From Rosellinia necatrix (lineage: Eukaryota; Ascomycota; Sordariomycetes; Xylariales; Xylariaceae): a DNA stretch of 64,000 nucleotides. The notes beneath the pieces were generated by a model. The model searched no databases and was not told the origin of the DNA. It worked only from the letters and a program-made list of their open reading frames with translations. Shown piece by piece: positions 48,442 to 59,933 of the stretch (position 1 is its first letter; the number at the start of each line of letters is the position of its first letter). The stretch is taken from the NCBI GenBank assembly GCA_021209875.1, contig JAGYVD010000008.1, positions 496,001 through 560,000 of the forward strand, written 5' to 3'. The translations under genes and the position numbers were made by a program.

Positions 48442-50395
48442 CCTAATCGCGAAACGACTATTATATTATATATAAAAGTAATAATAATAACAATAATAAA
48501 ATAGAACTAAATATATAAGCTATATTTATCCGCTGGACGACTTCTTACACACCCGATTTATAAAATCAGAGAGATGAAAGTAGGACATTTTGGTGCACAA
48601 GTCTGTATTTATTGTGAATTTATTCTGCGCCCCCTCGCCGCCTTAAGCGCGGGGCAATTGGCGGATGTAGGAGGGAGGTAGGTAGTTTGCCTAAAGGCCA
48701 GCCTTCTGTCTGATCTAGGGACGCCCGGCAGGAGTTAGGTGGCGTAGTAAGAGAGGAGCATTTGTTCAACCACGACCAGAAATGCGACCCTCCCCAGCAA
48801 GGAAAACCTCCCGTCAGCGTGGTATGTGGATACACGTATCCTGGCATCTATGGCAAGGGGGAATATGGACCGGCGAATATAAATATGCATTTACATTTAT
48901 GTGACCCTTGGCCCTCGAGTCGGCGATTGCTTTACAAGTTGCGGACACACGCCCATCTCTACACTACTCACCGATGAGTAGCAGTGCGGTGGAGGACGTA
49001 CGATCAATAGCGTCGAGTGGTCGGCAGAGGCGCCTTGGGCAGTGTAAGACCCATAGGGTCTACCTAGTGGCTGGCTACCTGCCTACTGTAGTAGTGTACA
49101 CCCCACGTCAATTAATCACCTTGATCTCCATCCTTTCTTTCCACAGCCTCGTTTTCCAATCGCTACCTACCTATAGCCATAGTCAGCAATCGAACGAAGC
49201 CCTTGCAAAACACACTTTCAGTTTTTCTACCTGCAAAGGAAAAAAAGGAAGAAAGAAAGAAAAGGAAGAAAGAAAAAGAGGGGGAAAAAATAATACTCAA
49301 TACATAATGATAATAGATATTTCCCGAGAAAGCTCCCGTCCGTCTTCCTACCACTGTTTCTTGGCCTATTTCCCGGCCTGTTTTCCGACCGTACCCAGTG
49401 GGTCGGGCCGTAAGCCAGCCTCTAGCCTAGCCTGGCCGCAGCGCTCACAGCGGCGCTTAGGCTTCGATCACCGACCTCGTTGCCAAGGTTATCCGATTCG
49501 TCATGACAAAACCTATGTTGACTTTTTTTTTCTTTTTAATTAATTCGTCATTATATGACGCAGGTATATTAAAACTTATATTCCCATTTCTTCTTTAATA
49601 GTATATCTGCGACGGTGTTATGGATAGCCGTGGTATGCGCACCAATCCTTGTCGCCCAGAGTGCCTGCACTTGAAGACGACTAGATCGCCTCCTAGTTAG
49701 TATAAAAGCGGGGACGTCTTTAACAAGGGGGTATAGGTTAAAGAGTAGATAACATAGGTGCATGTAGTTATCGCTATGTTGTAGTTGGGATGGAGATTTA
49801 GGTAATATGTAAATCCATCGTGCCACCTCTCCCCCGCAGGTTCCCGACTCCTCTCCCGCCAGGCCAGGTTAGCGCACCCGGAGTACCACACCGGGTCCGT
49901 TTTCCTGGGCATCAGCCAAGTAAGCCAATCAAAACTTGGCACTTGAACTTTAATTCTAGGTAACTAACTAACTAGTTATCTATGTATATATTGTAAGGGG
50001 AGGCACGACCCACAGTGTCGTGTAGTTACCTACTACGGTGCTTCCATGTATGTCAATTACTACCTGGTCTCCATCCCATCTACCACTTCACTTTCCATCG
50101 CTACAATATTAAAAACTTCGTTCAATCTAGGTAGTGTATATAATCAACGATTTTGCTTTGTTTTGTTTTCTGCCCATATAATTATTATCCACTTGCTACG
50201 TTATCAACGGCACATCCACACAAGAACCGCTTCTCTTCCCCCCCCCCACTCCCCTCTCCCCCCCCATATTATTTCCCCCAATACAGCAGGTCGTTTAGGT
50301 CAGGTTCCGTTAGGTTGGGCAGAGCTGCCTTCCGCAATGCCGATCGGCTTCTCTCGGGCTTGCTTCTCTCTCTCTCTCTCTCTCTCTCGGACTTA
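48442..50395. other. Intergenic
   Basis: About 1.95 kb without a supported gene. It holds an AT-rich, ATA-repeat promoter stretch next to the CorA gene (48460-48540), GAAA/AAGA runs (49235-49290), C runs (50239-50270) and a CT run (50366-50389) just beyond the oxidase stop. The 211-codon frame at 48908-49543 is low quality. Confidence 0.5.
50366..50389. repeat. (CT)n microsatellite
   Basis: Perfect CT run seven bases beyond the stop codon of the minus-strand multicopper oxidase, within its 3' UTR. Confidence 0.9.
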
Positions 50396-52317
50396 TCAAT
50401 CTAGCTCGCTAAAATGCACGACAGTGGGCGCGTGGCTGCTGTTCCCGTACACGTCGCCGCCGAAGGTAAGATAACCCTCGACCTCCGGAACACCGACGCG
50501 GACGATGTCCGCCGTGTCCCCGAACACAAACGGCACCTGCATGCCCTGGATCATGTGCTGTAGGATGTGGCAGTGGACCATCCAGACGCCGGCGTCGAGC
50601 ACGCGCACGCGCCAGGCACGCCAGGCGTGCACCTCGCCCGGGGCCGTCGTGTTCGCGTACCGATACAGCAGCGTCGTGTCGCGCTGCACGGGCGTCGTGC
50701 CAGCGAGTTTCGCCTCGGCGGCGTCGGCGTCGAAGACACCCTCGCCCGCCCCGACATCGTAGTAGTGGCGCCCGTGCATGTGCCACGGGTGCGTGTCGAG
50801 TCCTCCCCCCGCGCTCCCGTCGAGCGTGCGCGCCCCGACGTTCTGCAGCACGATCTCGAGCACCTCGCCCAGCCGCGCCGGGTACGCGCCCGTCCGCGCG
50901 TCGAGCCCGCCGTTGGCCACGCCCGCGTCGTAGTCGGGAAGGTACCCCGTCTCGTTGAGGTACAGCGCCACGAGGTACGGCTTGGCCGGCGTCGTGTGCG
51001 CCAGCGGGTCCGCCGCGTCCTCCGTCCACCGCACCCCGTTGTCCTCCCACACGTACCACCGGTCGACGACCTGCTGCACGTTGATGACCACACGCCGCGT
51101 CACCTCCGCCGCCGTTGGGAAGTCGTTCGGCTCCAGCGGCTGCAGTTCGTAGTCCAGGTAGCCATTGACCGTCGGCGGTAGCTGGAGCGGCGCGGTTGTC
51201 GGGTTCGTCGTCGTCGAGGCCGGGTGGTCCGTCGCCGCGTGCAGCGTGCCGTTGCAGCTGCTGCCGTCGTACCGCAGGAGCGCGTAGTTGGTCACCACGG
51301 CGCGCCGCTCGCGACTCTCGATCTGCATGTAGAAGTCGAGCTTGCCGAGCGCCGCGAGCTCGGCGCACGTCCGCGTCGTCAGCAGCGTGCTGAACCGCTG
51401 TCCCGGCGCGATCTGCAGGAAGTCGACCGCGAGCGGCTTCGTGTAGTGGCTGTCGACCTCGACAATCTCGAGGCCCGTGTGGTTCTCGAACGCTAGGGAC
51501 GCCAAGGACAGCGCCGTGCCCGCGACGAAGCGGAACAGGTACGTCGTCTGCGGCTTGACGTCGAGGACACCCACCGTCGCCGTCGACGGGTCGACGACCC
51601 CGTAGTTGGATATCCCCTTGCCGTTGATCAGCCAGCTCTGCGGCTCTCCCGGCCAGCGGAGCGGCGTCGCCACGAGGCCCGCCGCCACCTCGTCGTCCGT
51701 CTCGTTGAAGAGCTCCTGTATGTACACGATGCGCTCGTCGTCGTAGGCGTAGGGAGGCGGCTCGGCGCCCTCCACGATCAGCGGGCCCGACGCCGTGACG
51801 GCCTCGAACCCCACATGCGCGTGGTAGAAGTAGGTCCCGGCCGTCCCGTTCGCCGTCTTCAGCTCGTAGTCGAAGAAGTGCTGCGGCGGGATCGGCCATT
51901 GGCTGGCGAGCGGGGAGCCGTCCGAGAACGGGTAGGCTGCTTCCGTTAACCCGTGCCAGTGCTATAATTTATCAGATTCAAGTCCCCCCCGCGGGCAAAA
52001 GTGTGAGTGAGTGAAAAAAAAAGGTAAGGTAGTTGGTGAGGAATAGTTCAGCTTACCATTGTCACGTTCGCGTCATTCATGTCATTATAGACCCGAATCC
52101 ATATGACCTGGTCTTCTGGGATTCTCAGTACAGGTGCCGGTAAGGAGTTGTTGATTAGGGTGGTGTATCGCTCGATGCCGGCAACGCTTATGGTCTGTCT
52201 GGTCACGCTGAGCACGGCGTCGGGCGTGAAAGTATCATCGTGAACACGAGCTTGCAGGGCAGCGATGCTGACGATCGAGGTCGACAGCAGCGCCGCTAAT
52301 GTGAAAAGTGAAGGCAT
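50396..52317 (-). CDS. Secreted multicopper oxidase (ascorbate oxidase/laccase-like)
   Basis: Copper enzyme that oxidises a small substrate and reduces O2 to water, predicted secreted. Exons 52317-52057 and 51961-50396 (minus), intron 95 bp (GTAAGC...TAG), 608 residues. A signal peptide covers about residues 1-19 ('LFTLAALLSTSIVSIAALQA'). All four copper-binding motifs are present: 'HWHG' at 88-91, exactly at the exon 2 start; 'HAH' at 134-136 ('TYFYHAHVG'); 'HPWHMHG' at 478-484; and 'HCHILQHMIQGM' at 550-561. Cys551 serves the T1 copper and Met561 sits at the axial position, suggesting a lower T1 potential than Leu/Phe laccases. The domain order and 'GTYFYHAHVGFEAVTASGPLIVEG' block fit the fungal ascorbate-oxidase-like group. 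Several N-glycosylation sites (NNS, NET, NHT, NTT, NSS). Exon 2 is extremely GC-rich at third positions. No cluster partners adjoin it. Substrate unknown. Confidence 0.93.
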
Positions 52318-55300
52318 CGTGAAAGCTTGCCTCGTGTGTCTGGCTTCAGGTCGAGTCACTAGACGGTACCCCTGAGCTGGGCCCTCAAACGGCGCCGGCA
52401 ATGTAGCGCTTAAATATGTTTCCCCAACCCTCCCTCATGCCGCCACATTTCAGTCTCTCAGCTTACCCCCGCAGCCTCGGATGATATTTTCAGTAACGCA
52501 ACGCCTAAAAGCAGTGAGTGTGTGCTCGCATGCGTCTAATCATAGCCGGTAGTCGGGATTGCGATCAGCATAGGTAAGCACCACGAAGCGCTGTGTGGCA
52601 CCTCCCGCTCTCGACTCATCTAGCCGAAGGCGCGCTTATCTCGACAGATTTTCTTTTTCGACATCCTCAGCGCAGTCGCGTGATGATGATGACGGTGGGA
52701 AATGCATCTTTGGGGTGGTGATGTAAACCCGAGAGGGGTGTTTGTTTGTCGGCATGCATGGGGCTTGCCTGCTTGCCTTACCTGTCGATAGGCTGATTAT
52801 GTTGGTCAGGGAAGAGCAAAGCAGCAGGCAGGACGACGACGATCCGGCTACCGGTTCGTCTCGGATAGGGCGCAGAAAGTCTCCAAAGCCTCGGGATCAA
52901 GGCTCGGAAATGGGAAAATGGGCAACTGTATGCGGGTGGGGGAAAGGGGGGAGAAGGAAAGACTAGGCTCTCTCCGAACAAGCCTTCGTTTGCTCGGTGT
53001 TAAGCATCCCACTTTCATGTTTATTTTTCTTCTGTGCGTGCGTGGCTAGCCGAGCTCGGACGTCTGCGTTGAGGCGATGCACTGTCAGCTCAAGACAACA
53101 CCTACATCCCACCGCCTCCCCCTCCGCCTCCCCCTCCGCTTACTGAATGGCTCCTCCTCCTCCTCCTCCCTCCCCTTGTTGACTCGTCGGTCGATAGACC
53201 AACCTCGCCATCCCAGCCTCTCTTTTATTCTAGTGTATTGTTGACGAAAAAAAAAACCTGATCAGTCGGCCGGAGCTGAACGGTATGTCATCCGATGCAG
53301 TGGCCCTTGACTTCGCCCACCGCTGCACCGTTTTTGGGGGGGGGCGGTATAATACCATGTCGAGGCTTGCATTGCATTTGGGCAGATGACATTATCATGA
53401 AGATAAGATCCGGCCGCGTACTCGCCTCTGGAGATGTTTTGAGTGCTCGGTATCGTAATCTCCGAGGTGTTGGTGTTGGTAGTTAGGAGAAGAGAGATGT
53501 ATGTGTATGTGTGGAGAGAGAGAGAGATAATTCATCTACGATTTGGTATATCATCGGAATTATTTCATACACAATACAACGGTTTTTTTTTGTCTCCCCT
53601 TCCATTTTTTTTTTTAACTTACTTAAACACTAACATACGCATCTCTCGGCCCGAAATTAATTAATACCTATGTTTCTGACTCCCTCCCACGTCAGACTCT
53701 TTCGTCTGCTGCGTGAGAATGGGGCAGCAGCTATAACAGAAGATCCTTATATCCGTTAATGCGCCACATGACGCTCTTTTTTTTGTTTTTTTCTCATCCG
53801 TGAAGGGTGTGCCAGTTACAAAGTAGGCAAGCGCAAAAAAAAAAAAAAAAAGGGATTGCGCCGATTGCCGACCAACGTGAAAGCCACGAACGAGGCCGTG
53901 TTGGATAGATAGATGTCGCTATTCTTGGCCCGCTTGGTCCAGCCCAGCCTCCACCGTGCGGTAGAGCCGGGTCAAGCATATCTCCCAATCTCCCATTTAT
54001 TTTTTATTTTTATTTTTTATTTTTTTTTCCCCCCCATTTTCCCCCAGGCCGTTTATGTAATGGACTGTTAAATCCGAGTTCTGCCGGGCCCCAGGGCTGT
54101 CGGGGTGACGGACGGACGGACGGACGGACGGGCAGGAATGGTATGTGCAATAGCTAAGCCTGCTCTCCGAGACGCAATATGAAGAAATCGTATAAATTCC
54201 CGCGCAAGTATTTTTTTTTTTTTTTCTTTATCCTTGTCCTCTATTCCTCTCTCTCTCTCTCTTGCATTAGCTCGGCGGGATGCCCTCGAGAGGTTAGGTA
54301 GTATAGAAAAGGGAGGGGGAAGGGGGAAGGGGGAAGGGGAAGCGATCTTGCGCACGCACGCACGCACGCAAATATGCCCGCCGGCGCAACGTCTCGCTAT
54401 CGCGGCCGTCCGGATCTTCCGTGAACCCGAGAGGATCGTGAAGTAAAAGTTAAAGTAAAAACATGTCCCCCCCCCTCCCCAGACGGCAAAAAAAAAAAAA
54501 AAACTAACCCCTCGGGTGTAAACACCATTCATTATAATAGTCCCGAGAAAGTATTCTTACCGCCGGCTTTTCGTAGTGCATGTCCGCCCGGGGCCGCCGC
54601 CGGCTTTTGTCTTGTCAGGGGGGGGATGGGGGGGGAAGATACTCGTAAGCGACCTCGGGTGATCAAACTGCGAATATCTTACATCTATGCATTTATATTT
54701 ACATTACAGAACGTGAACATGAACATGAACATGAACATGAACATGAAAGGCGATATAATTAACTACTCCGGCGGTGTGTAATGTTTCTTTCTTCACTCTT
54801 TACTGCGACGAACTTAATAAAAAAAATAAAAAAAAAAAACCCTCATTCCCCCGTACGCCATACCGGTTCTGAACCCGTAGCTAGCTAGCTCTCAAGACGG
54901 AAGACAAAAATGAATGTCTACCTAGTGTACTTTAGCCAACCAACCAACCAACTCCCCCTTCTCTCCCCAATCCCCCTTTCTCTCACAATGCGCCCCCGTC
55001 GTCGATAACATCCCGCGCCGAATGCACACACGACTTCTCCCCCTTAGTCAGTCAACCTCTCCTAATCCCCCTTCGTATATCCTACCCACAGAGACGGAAT
55101 TCCATTATCGGGGCAGGGGAGGGAGGGCCGGAGATTTATCCCGCGTTGTTCCTGCATTGCATCGCAGATCTCGGTCCTGTCCTGTCATATCCTGTCCTAT
55201 CCTATCCTATCCTATCTTATTCACTCACAGTCCAGAACCTTTCTCCCCAACCCCCCCACCCGGGGTAATTCGCGATCGCGATCTCGGGAATTAATTTGAT

Positions 55301-56420
55301 GAACCTGATGATGATGATGATGACGACGAAGCCGGCGCTTCCGACGCCGCGCGCGCCGGACATTCAGTTCAGTTCAGTTCAGTCGTCATCTATCGTCATC
55401 AGTCTCGGCCCGCGCGTGCGCGTTCTCCGCTGCCGCCGCCGCGGCTGGCGGAGATTATAAGTAAGCGTGTTCCTTCCCGCTTCGGCCAAACAAAAAAAAA
55501 AAAAAAAAAAAGAAAAAAAAGGGAGGTTGGGTTGGTGTAGGTTACCTAGATGTCGCTGTCGCTGTCGTGCTAACCCCGAGCACCGCCGTTTTCTGCATGT
55601 GTGTGTGTGTGTGTATGTGTGTATGTGTCGATCCCTATCCTACCCTACCCTATCCGATTTCAACTCGTCCGAAGGGTGTTGTTGCTTTCTCTCTCTTTTC
55701 TTTCTCTTTTCTCTCTCTTTTCCTTTTCTTTTCTCTCTCTTTTCTCTCTTTCCCTTCTCTCTCTCCCCCTCTCTCTCCGTGTGTGTGTATATGTGTGTAT
55801 ATGTGTGTGTTTATCCACGCCCCCGGGCCCAGAGGAGCTCAGGGAAGCAGCGACAAGGATCTCGGGAGATTAGCGACGGGAACCCAAGCTATGCAACGCG
55901 GACCCCCTCGCCGTATATCCCGAAGGATTAAGCATATATGTGCCGTGACTTTTAACATCTTCGATTGGGGAGGGGGAGGGGGAGGGGGAGGATAGAGTGA
56001 CCTTAGATCCAGGATGTGATAATAGTGGTATCACATCAGTAAAAGGGTACAATGTTAGACTGTACAACTCAGTGGCTGGGATGTTGAAGAGTTGTTTCTC
56101 ATCTATGCAACTAAGACATACCTATAGTAAATACTTTGACTTATAACATGAAATCCATATGCGTGGCTCGTAGATGAGCTTGTGTGAGGCCATTTTATAT
56201 GGCCAGTGCACAAACCCTGCCTTAGGACTGTCGAATTTAGGAAACAGTATTAGGCTTTGACAGCCTTGGATATCGTAACTCAAAAAGCAAGGACGGCACT
56301 TGAATAATGGTTTGTATGACATGATACTACACTAGCGGCAATAGAAACAATACCCTTCACTTGCACTTCCTGGCCCCTCCACGACCCGGGCTACATATCG
56401 CTTGGCCAGGGGCGAGCGGC
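52318..56420. other. Long gene-free spacer rich in simple repeats
   Basis: About 4.1 kb with no supported gene, the longest empty stretch. Contents: promoter of the oxidase (to ~52700); CCTCCG/CTCCTC runs (53110-53170); A/T runs at 53250, 53583, 53607, 53835-53851, 54005-54030, 54210-54224, 54488-54503 and 55490-55520; GGAC and GCAC runs (54109-54130, 54350-54370); AACATG repeats (54716-54747); CCTAT runs (55180-55215); GATGAT and TTCAG runs (55304-55320, 55360-55382); TGTGTA and CTTTT runs (55598-55810); and a GGGGGA run (55968-55992). Frames such as 55467-55931 only translate these repeats. Confidence 0.55.
54716..54747. repeat. (GAACAT)n hexanucleotide run
   Basis: Five tandem ATGAAC/GAACAT units in the long spacer upstream of the oxidase gene. 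Confidence 0.9.
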
Positions 56421-57429
56421 CTACCTCCTAACGAACATTTGTTTTACCCGGCTCGCAGGTTTATTAATGGCTTCCTGGCGCGCCGTTCCCGCCCCAGACT
56501 TCATGTAGTCCTCAGTCCACCCAGACCAGGTCTTAGACCCAAACAGTTCCGAACTTATGTCCTGCGTATCTATTTCTTTGACGATGGCATAAGCATCAGA
56601 GGTGTTGAGTTCGTCGTGGATCTGCATATAGCGGAGAATGCTTGCCGCCGAAGGGTTGTAGGAGTGAAAGGCATTAATCAGTATGCACTCTAGGAGTTAG
56701 AAAAACGTTAGCAAAGTTCATCAAAGACCAACTAACCTGTATGAATGGGGATTGCTTACTAAGAACATCATCAGGCATGTGCAGCTTCCAAGTCGCTTCC
56801 ATCTTGGCCAGCAATTCTATCCACTTCCTTATGAATTCGACACCGCTGAGAAACTCGCGGCGTTGAAGCGCGACGAATTTTCGAAAGATGTCCCACGGAT
56901 CCTCCCGGGCACTATTAGCCACCGACCTTGTTGGTTGGTCTCGTATTGGGCCACGAGGGCTCGGCAACCACTTCTCGGTGGCCTTGACGCTCTCGACACT
57001 CTCCATGGGGGAGGAGAGACGCTTCGATGGGAGGCTGGGTGGTGCCGTTGTCGCCCCTATCGTGTCCATGGCACGTTTGAGATACTCTCTTTGTTCGCCT
57101 AGTAACGCCGAAAGCCCCTCGGTTGTCATACCCCTCATATCCAAATTTCCGAGCGAGTTGGGGTGTTCTCGAGGGCCTACGTCGAGGTGAAGGAGTTTTG
57201 GCCTGGGGCAATAATCAGTCCTGCAAATATCCGCCTGGCTACCCATAGGCCTAGAGGGAAGTTCTTCGTCGAGGTTGGAAGGCCGGCTTCGAGCGAGAAT
57301 GGCCTTTGGGGGAACGCTGTTCGGGCCGGGAAAGTCGAGGGTGAACCAACACTCTGGGGACCAGCTCTCCCGGCCTTCAATAGCTACAGAATTAAAATCC
57401 TGGATTTTACCCTGAGCAGGGGACTCCAT
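56421..57429 (-). CDS. Hypothetical protein, 319 aa
   Basis: I do not recognise a family. Two exons on the minus strand, 57429-56737 and 56687-56421. The 49-bp intron starts GTTAGT, has CTAAC branch candidates and ends in TAGAG; the second AG (not the first) keeps the frame as 'KQSPFIQ-CILINAFHSY'. The first half is proline- and serine-rich without repeats. The central part has a helix-prone, heptad-like stretch 'WDIFRKFVALQRREFLSG' and 'VEFIRKWIELLAKMEATWKL'. The C-terminal exon has 'LRYMQIHDELNTSDAYAIVK' and a basic end 'VKQMFVRR'. No signal peptide or membrane segment. Codon quality and splice motifs support a gene, but lack of recognised homologs leaves room for error. It is isolated, 1.4 kb from the next gene. 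Confidence 0.55.
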
Positions 57430-58856
57430 TATAGCAAGCGCGGTGTACTAAGTGCTGGATGCTCGATATATCTCTAAAGCGTAGTGCGTGGTGCATGGGG
57501 TTCAGTTTGAGAGTGATAATACGCACTTCCATATAAGTGTGCGGTGATTCGATTTGTAGAAATTTATCAGAATAGATTATTCTGATGGCGGCGATGAGAT
57601 AGCGGCGATGAGATGGCGGCGATGGTGGTGGCAATGGTGGTGATGGGCATGTGAGATATGATAAGAGCAGACAGACTTGGCAGAGAGAATAAGTTGGGGA
57701 GAACGATCAGGACGTGAGCCAGTGCAATCGGTTCGGTGGCCCTTCTAATTATGGTCTTCTACTCGATTAGGTAGTAGGTATACCTAGGTAGGTACTTAGG
57801 TAGGTACTCAAACATTGACTGCTGGTTAATTACCTCAGGCTCTAACATACCTAGGTAGGTATTCCTTCCGACTGGTCTCGGTCCCAGTCGTCTCTCATCG
57901 TGACTGACTTTTTGGGAAAGCTTCTTTCCTAGGAACACGTAGGCCCTTCCACACGTAGCTTCCCGTGGCGCTATGTGCAGGTTAGGTAGCTTTAAGGTAG
58001 TGTTCATCCTTTCCTTCTAGAAACTTAAAAATAGTCAGCAAAGAAGGCGCCTGTTCCGGCAGGCTCACCCCTTCATGGAAGGTTACCTATGCTGCTTGCC
58101 CAGGTGGTCTCAACTTTCCTTTGATCCCTGTGGAGAAAGTACTAGTACGATGGTTGAAGCGTCTTTCATATAGAAGGCGCGCGCTAAGAAAATACCTGGG
58201 TAGAGATAGAGCAGTGGCTTTTCTGGAGGGGAGGTAGACGGTGATAGCTTCTTAACGGGAGTTGAAAGCGGCTTCCTTCTGTGCTGTTCAACCATCGCTA
58301 CTGCACCGCCTTAAGCCAGATAAGGCAGAGAGAGAGAAGGAGACGGTGTCCTCGCCCGACTCGGCCAAAAGACAAATTCACCAGACCTATTATATCCCAC
58401 CTCGTCTTCTCTTCTCTCCTCTTCTCTTCTCAGCTCATCCCTATCAGCTTGAAGTAGACTACAACATCGCCACTCGTCCGCCGCTGACGACCACGCTCGT
58501 TTCCCTATCACTCCCCTTCTCCCTTTTTTGGACTGTCAAGCATCGACTTCACTCCCCCTTATCCCCGGGGTTGATTTCTTGGTGACCATCCTTACAGTGC
58601 TGTCCGCCAGCCGCCACATTCGCTTTTTTTCTTTTTTCTTTGCAACGATTTATTGGATCAGGAGACGAAAGCAGAGAACAGCAAACGACTAGGTAACACC
58701 ACCGGAAAAAGAGACGAAAAACAATTGAAAAAAAAAGAAAAAGAATACAAAAAGTTCAGCAACGCGAACAAACAAACAAGTTCGACATCCCCTCATAACC
58801 TCCGTCCCGTTTGGCTATTGAATTTCCCAAGTTCGACTCCTTCCTAATCGGCCAAA
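57430..58856. other. Intergenic
   Basis: Contains GATGGCGGCGAT units (57580-57640), TAGGTAGGTATACCTAGG tracts (57765-57870), TCTCTTCTC runs (58400-58430) and an A-rich stretch (58690-58760) just upstream of the CFEM gene start. No gene supported. Confidence 0.55.
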
Positions 58857-59636
58857 ATGAAGTACATCAACTTCCTTCTCTTTCACTTCTTCCACGCTGC
58901 CTTCTCCAAGGTGCTGAAGTTGGACGTAGGGACTGATCCCGAGCTGCCAAGTACGAGTATCCCGTTTGCATTGCGCATGTGCCAATTCATCCCCTCGCTA
59001 ATCACACGTACTGCCAGGCTGTGGTTCACATTGCATGGTTAATAGCATGTTTGTCACGCAATGCTTGGACATGAACTGCCTCTGTCACCAAGAAGAGTAT
59101 CAAAAGGTACGTCCTGAGTATATATATATATATATATATACCCTAAGACGACACGGCTCCCCCTTTTTCTAAGCTAACATATTCGCACCCAGTCGCTATT
59201 CCAGTGCCTCTACTCTCAATGCGATTCAACTGATTACGGAAAGGCACTCAGCCGCACCATCTCGACCTGCATCGAGGTCGGGGCCAAAATTTACATGGTC
59301 GCGCCTGGCTTCACCAACGATGAGCTTCTGCGTGCGCGAGAAGCTGACTATCTCGCTGGCCGCCAGCTTTCTGAGGTACCTGGCATCCAATTACGCCAGG
59401 AGAGCGTCGATGTAGCTACGGTCACCACCACCTTCACAGATCAGATCACGCTGACCATCACCATGACCCCAACCCCCGGCCCCTTTATGACGAGCAGCCC
59501 CGAGGAGTCCTCCAGCATCGACCGCCCGTGGGTCATCACCCAGTCTGACTCCTCCCGCTTCAAGGCGTCCTTCTCCGGGTTGGTCTTGTGGATCGCTATA
59601 GTCTTGCTGCAGGATTACTGGTTCAACGGATATTAG
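58857..59636 (+). CDS. CFEM-domain GPI-anchored surface protein
   Basis: Extracellular eight-cysteine CFEM protein, a fungal family with members in haem uptake, cell-wall structure and host interaction. Three exons: 58857-58950, 59018-59106 and 59193-59636; 208 residues. The domain appears only after splicing: 'ELPSCGSHC' (first two Cys, across intron 1), 'TQCLDMNCLC' (Cys 3-5, with the Asp that binds haem iron in some members), then 'FQCLYSQCDSTDYG' and 'ISTC' (Cys 6-8). A signal peptide covers about residues 1-18 ('INFLLFHFFHAAFS'). A Thr/Ser/Pro-rich stalk follows ('TVTTTFTDQITLTITMTPTP'). The C-terminus is hydrophobic ('FSGLVLWIAIVLL'), as for GPI addition, but ends with an unusual polar 'QDYWFNGY'. 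Introns are 67 and 86 bp; the second contains an AT run. Convergent with CMS1, whose stop is 298 bp away. Confidence 0.9.
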
Positions 59637-59933
59637 TAACAACAAGGACGTGATCAGCACGACGCTATGTTTTAGGGCATATCTTACCCACGCGACCACC
59701 AGAGCAGTAACGAGATACAAGATTTCCCATTTTTTTTTTTTTTGTTGGGAGGGCTCTGAACATACTTTTGTAATGTTACGGCGTCCACTATTTTCTATAT
59801 AGTCGTTCTGAATGACCTGTATACCATTTCTAACGCCGACCGAGACCGAAGCATTGTTCTGGGTATCATGTGAAATGCATTGCAACATGAGTCGAGTAAA
59901 AAATCTATGGAATTGCTTCGCCAAACCCACAAT

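Noticed and set aside
48908..49543. 211-codon frame on the + strand
   Set aside because: The first codon is not ATG, the middle is a GAAA/AAGA repeat read as Lys/Glu, and no conserved segment is present.
50409..51899. 496-codon frame on the minus strand overlapping the multicopper oxidase
   Set aside because: It is the shifted-frame shadow of a very GC-rich exon, Arg/Gly/Ala-rich with no motif.
55467..55995. Cys/Val- and Phe/Leu-rich frames of 140-154 codons
   Set aside because: Direct translation of TGTGTA and CTTTT microsatellites.
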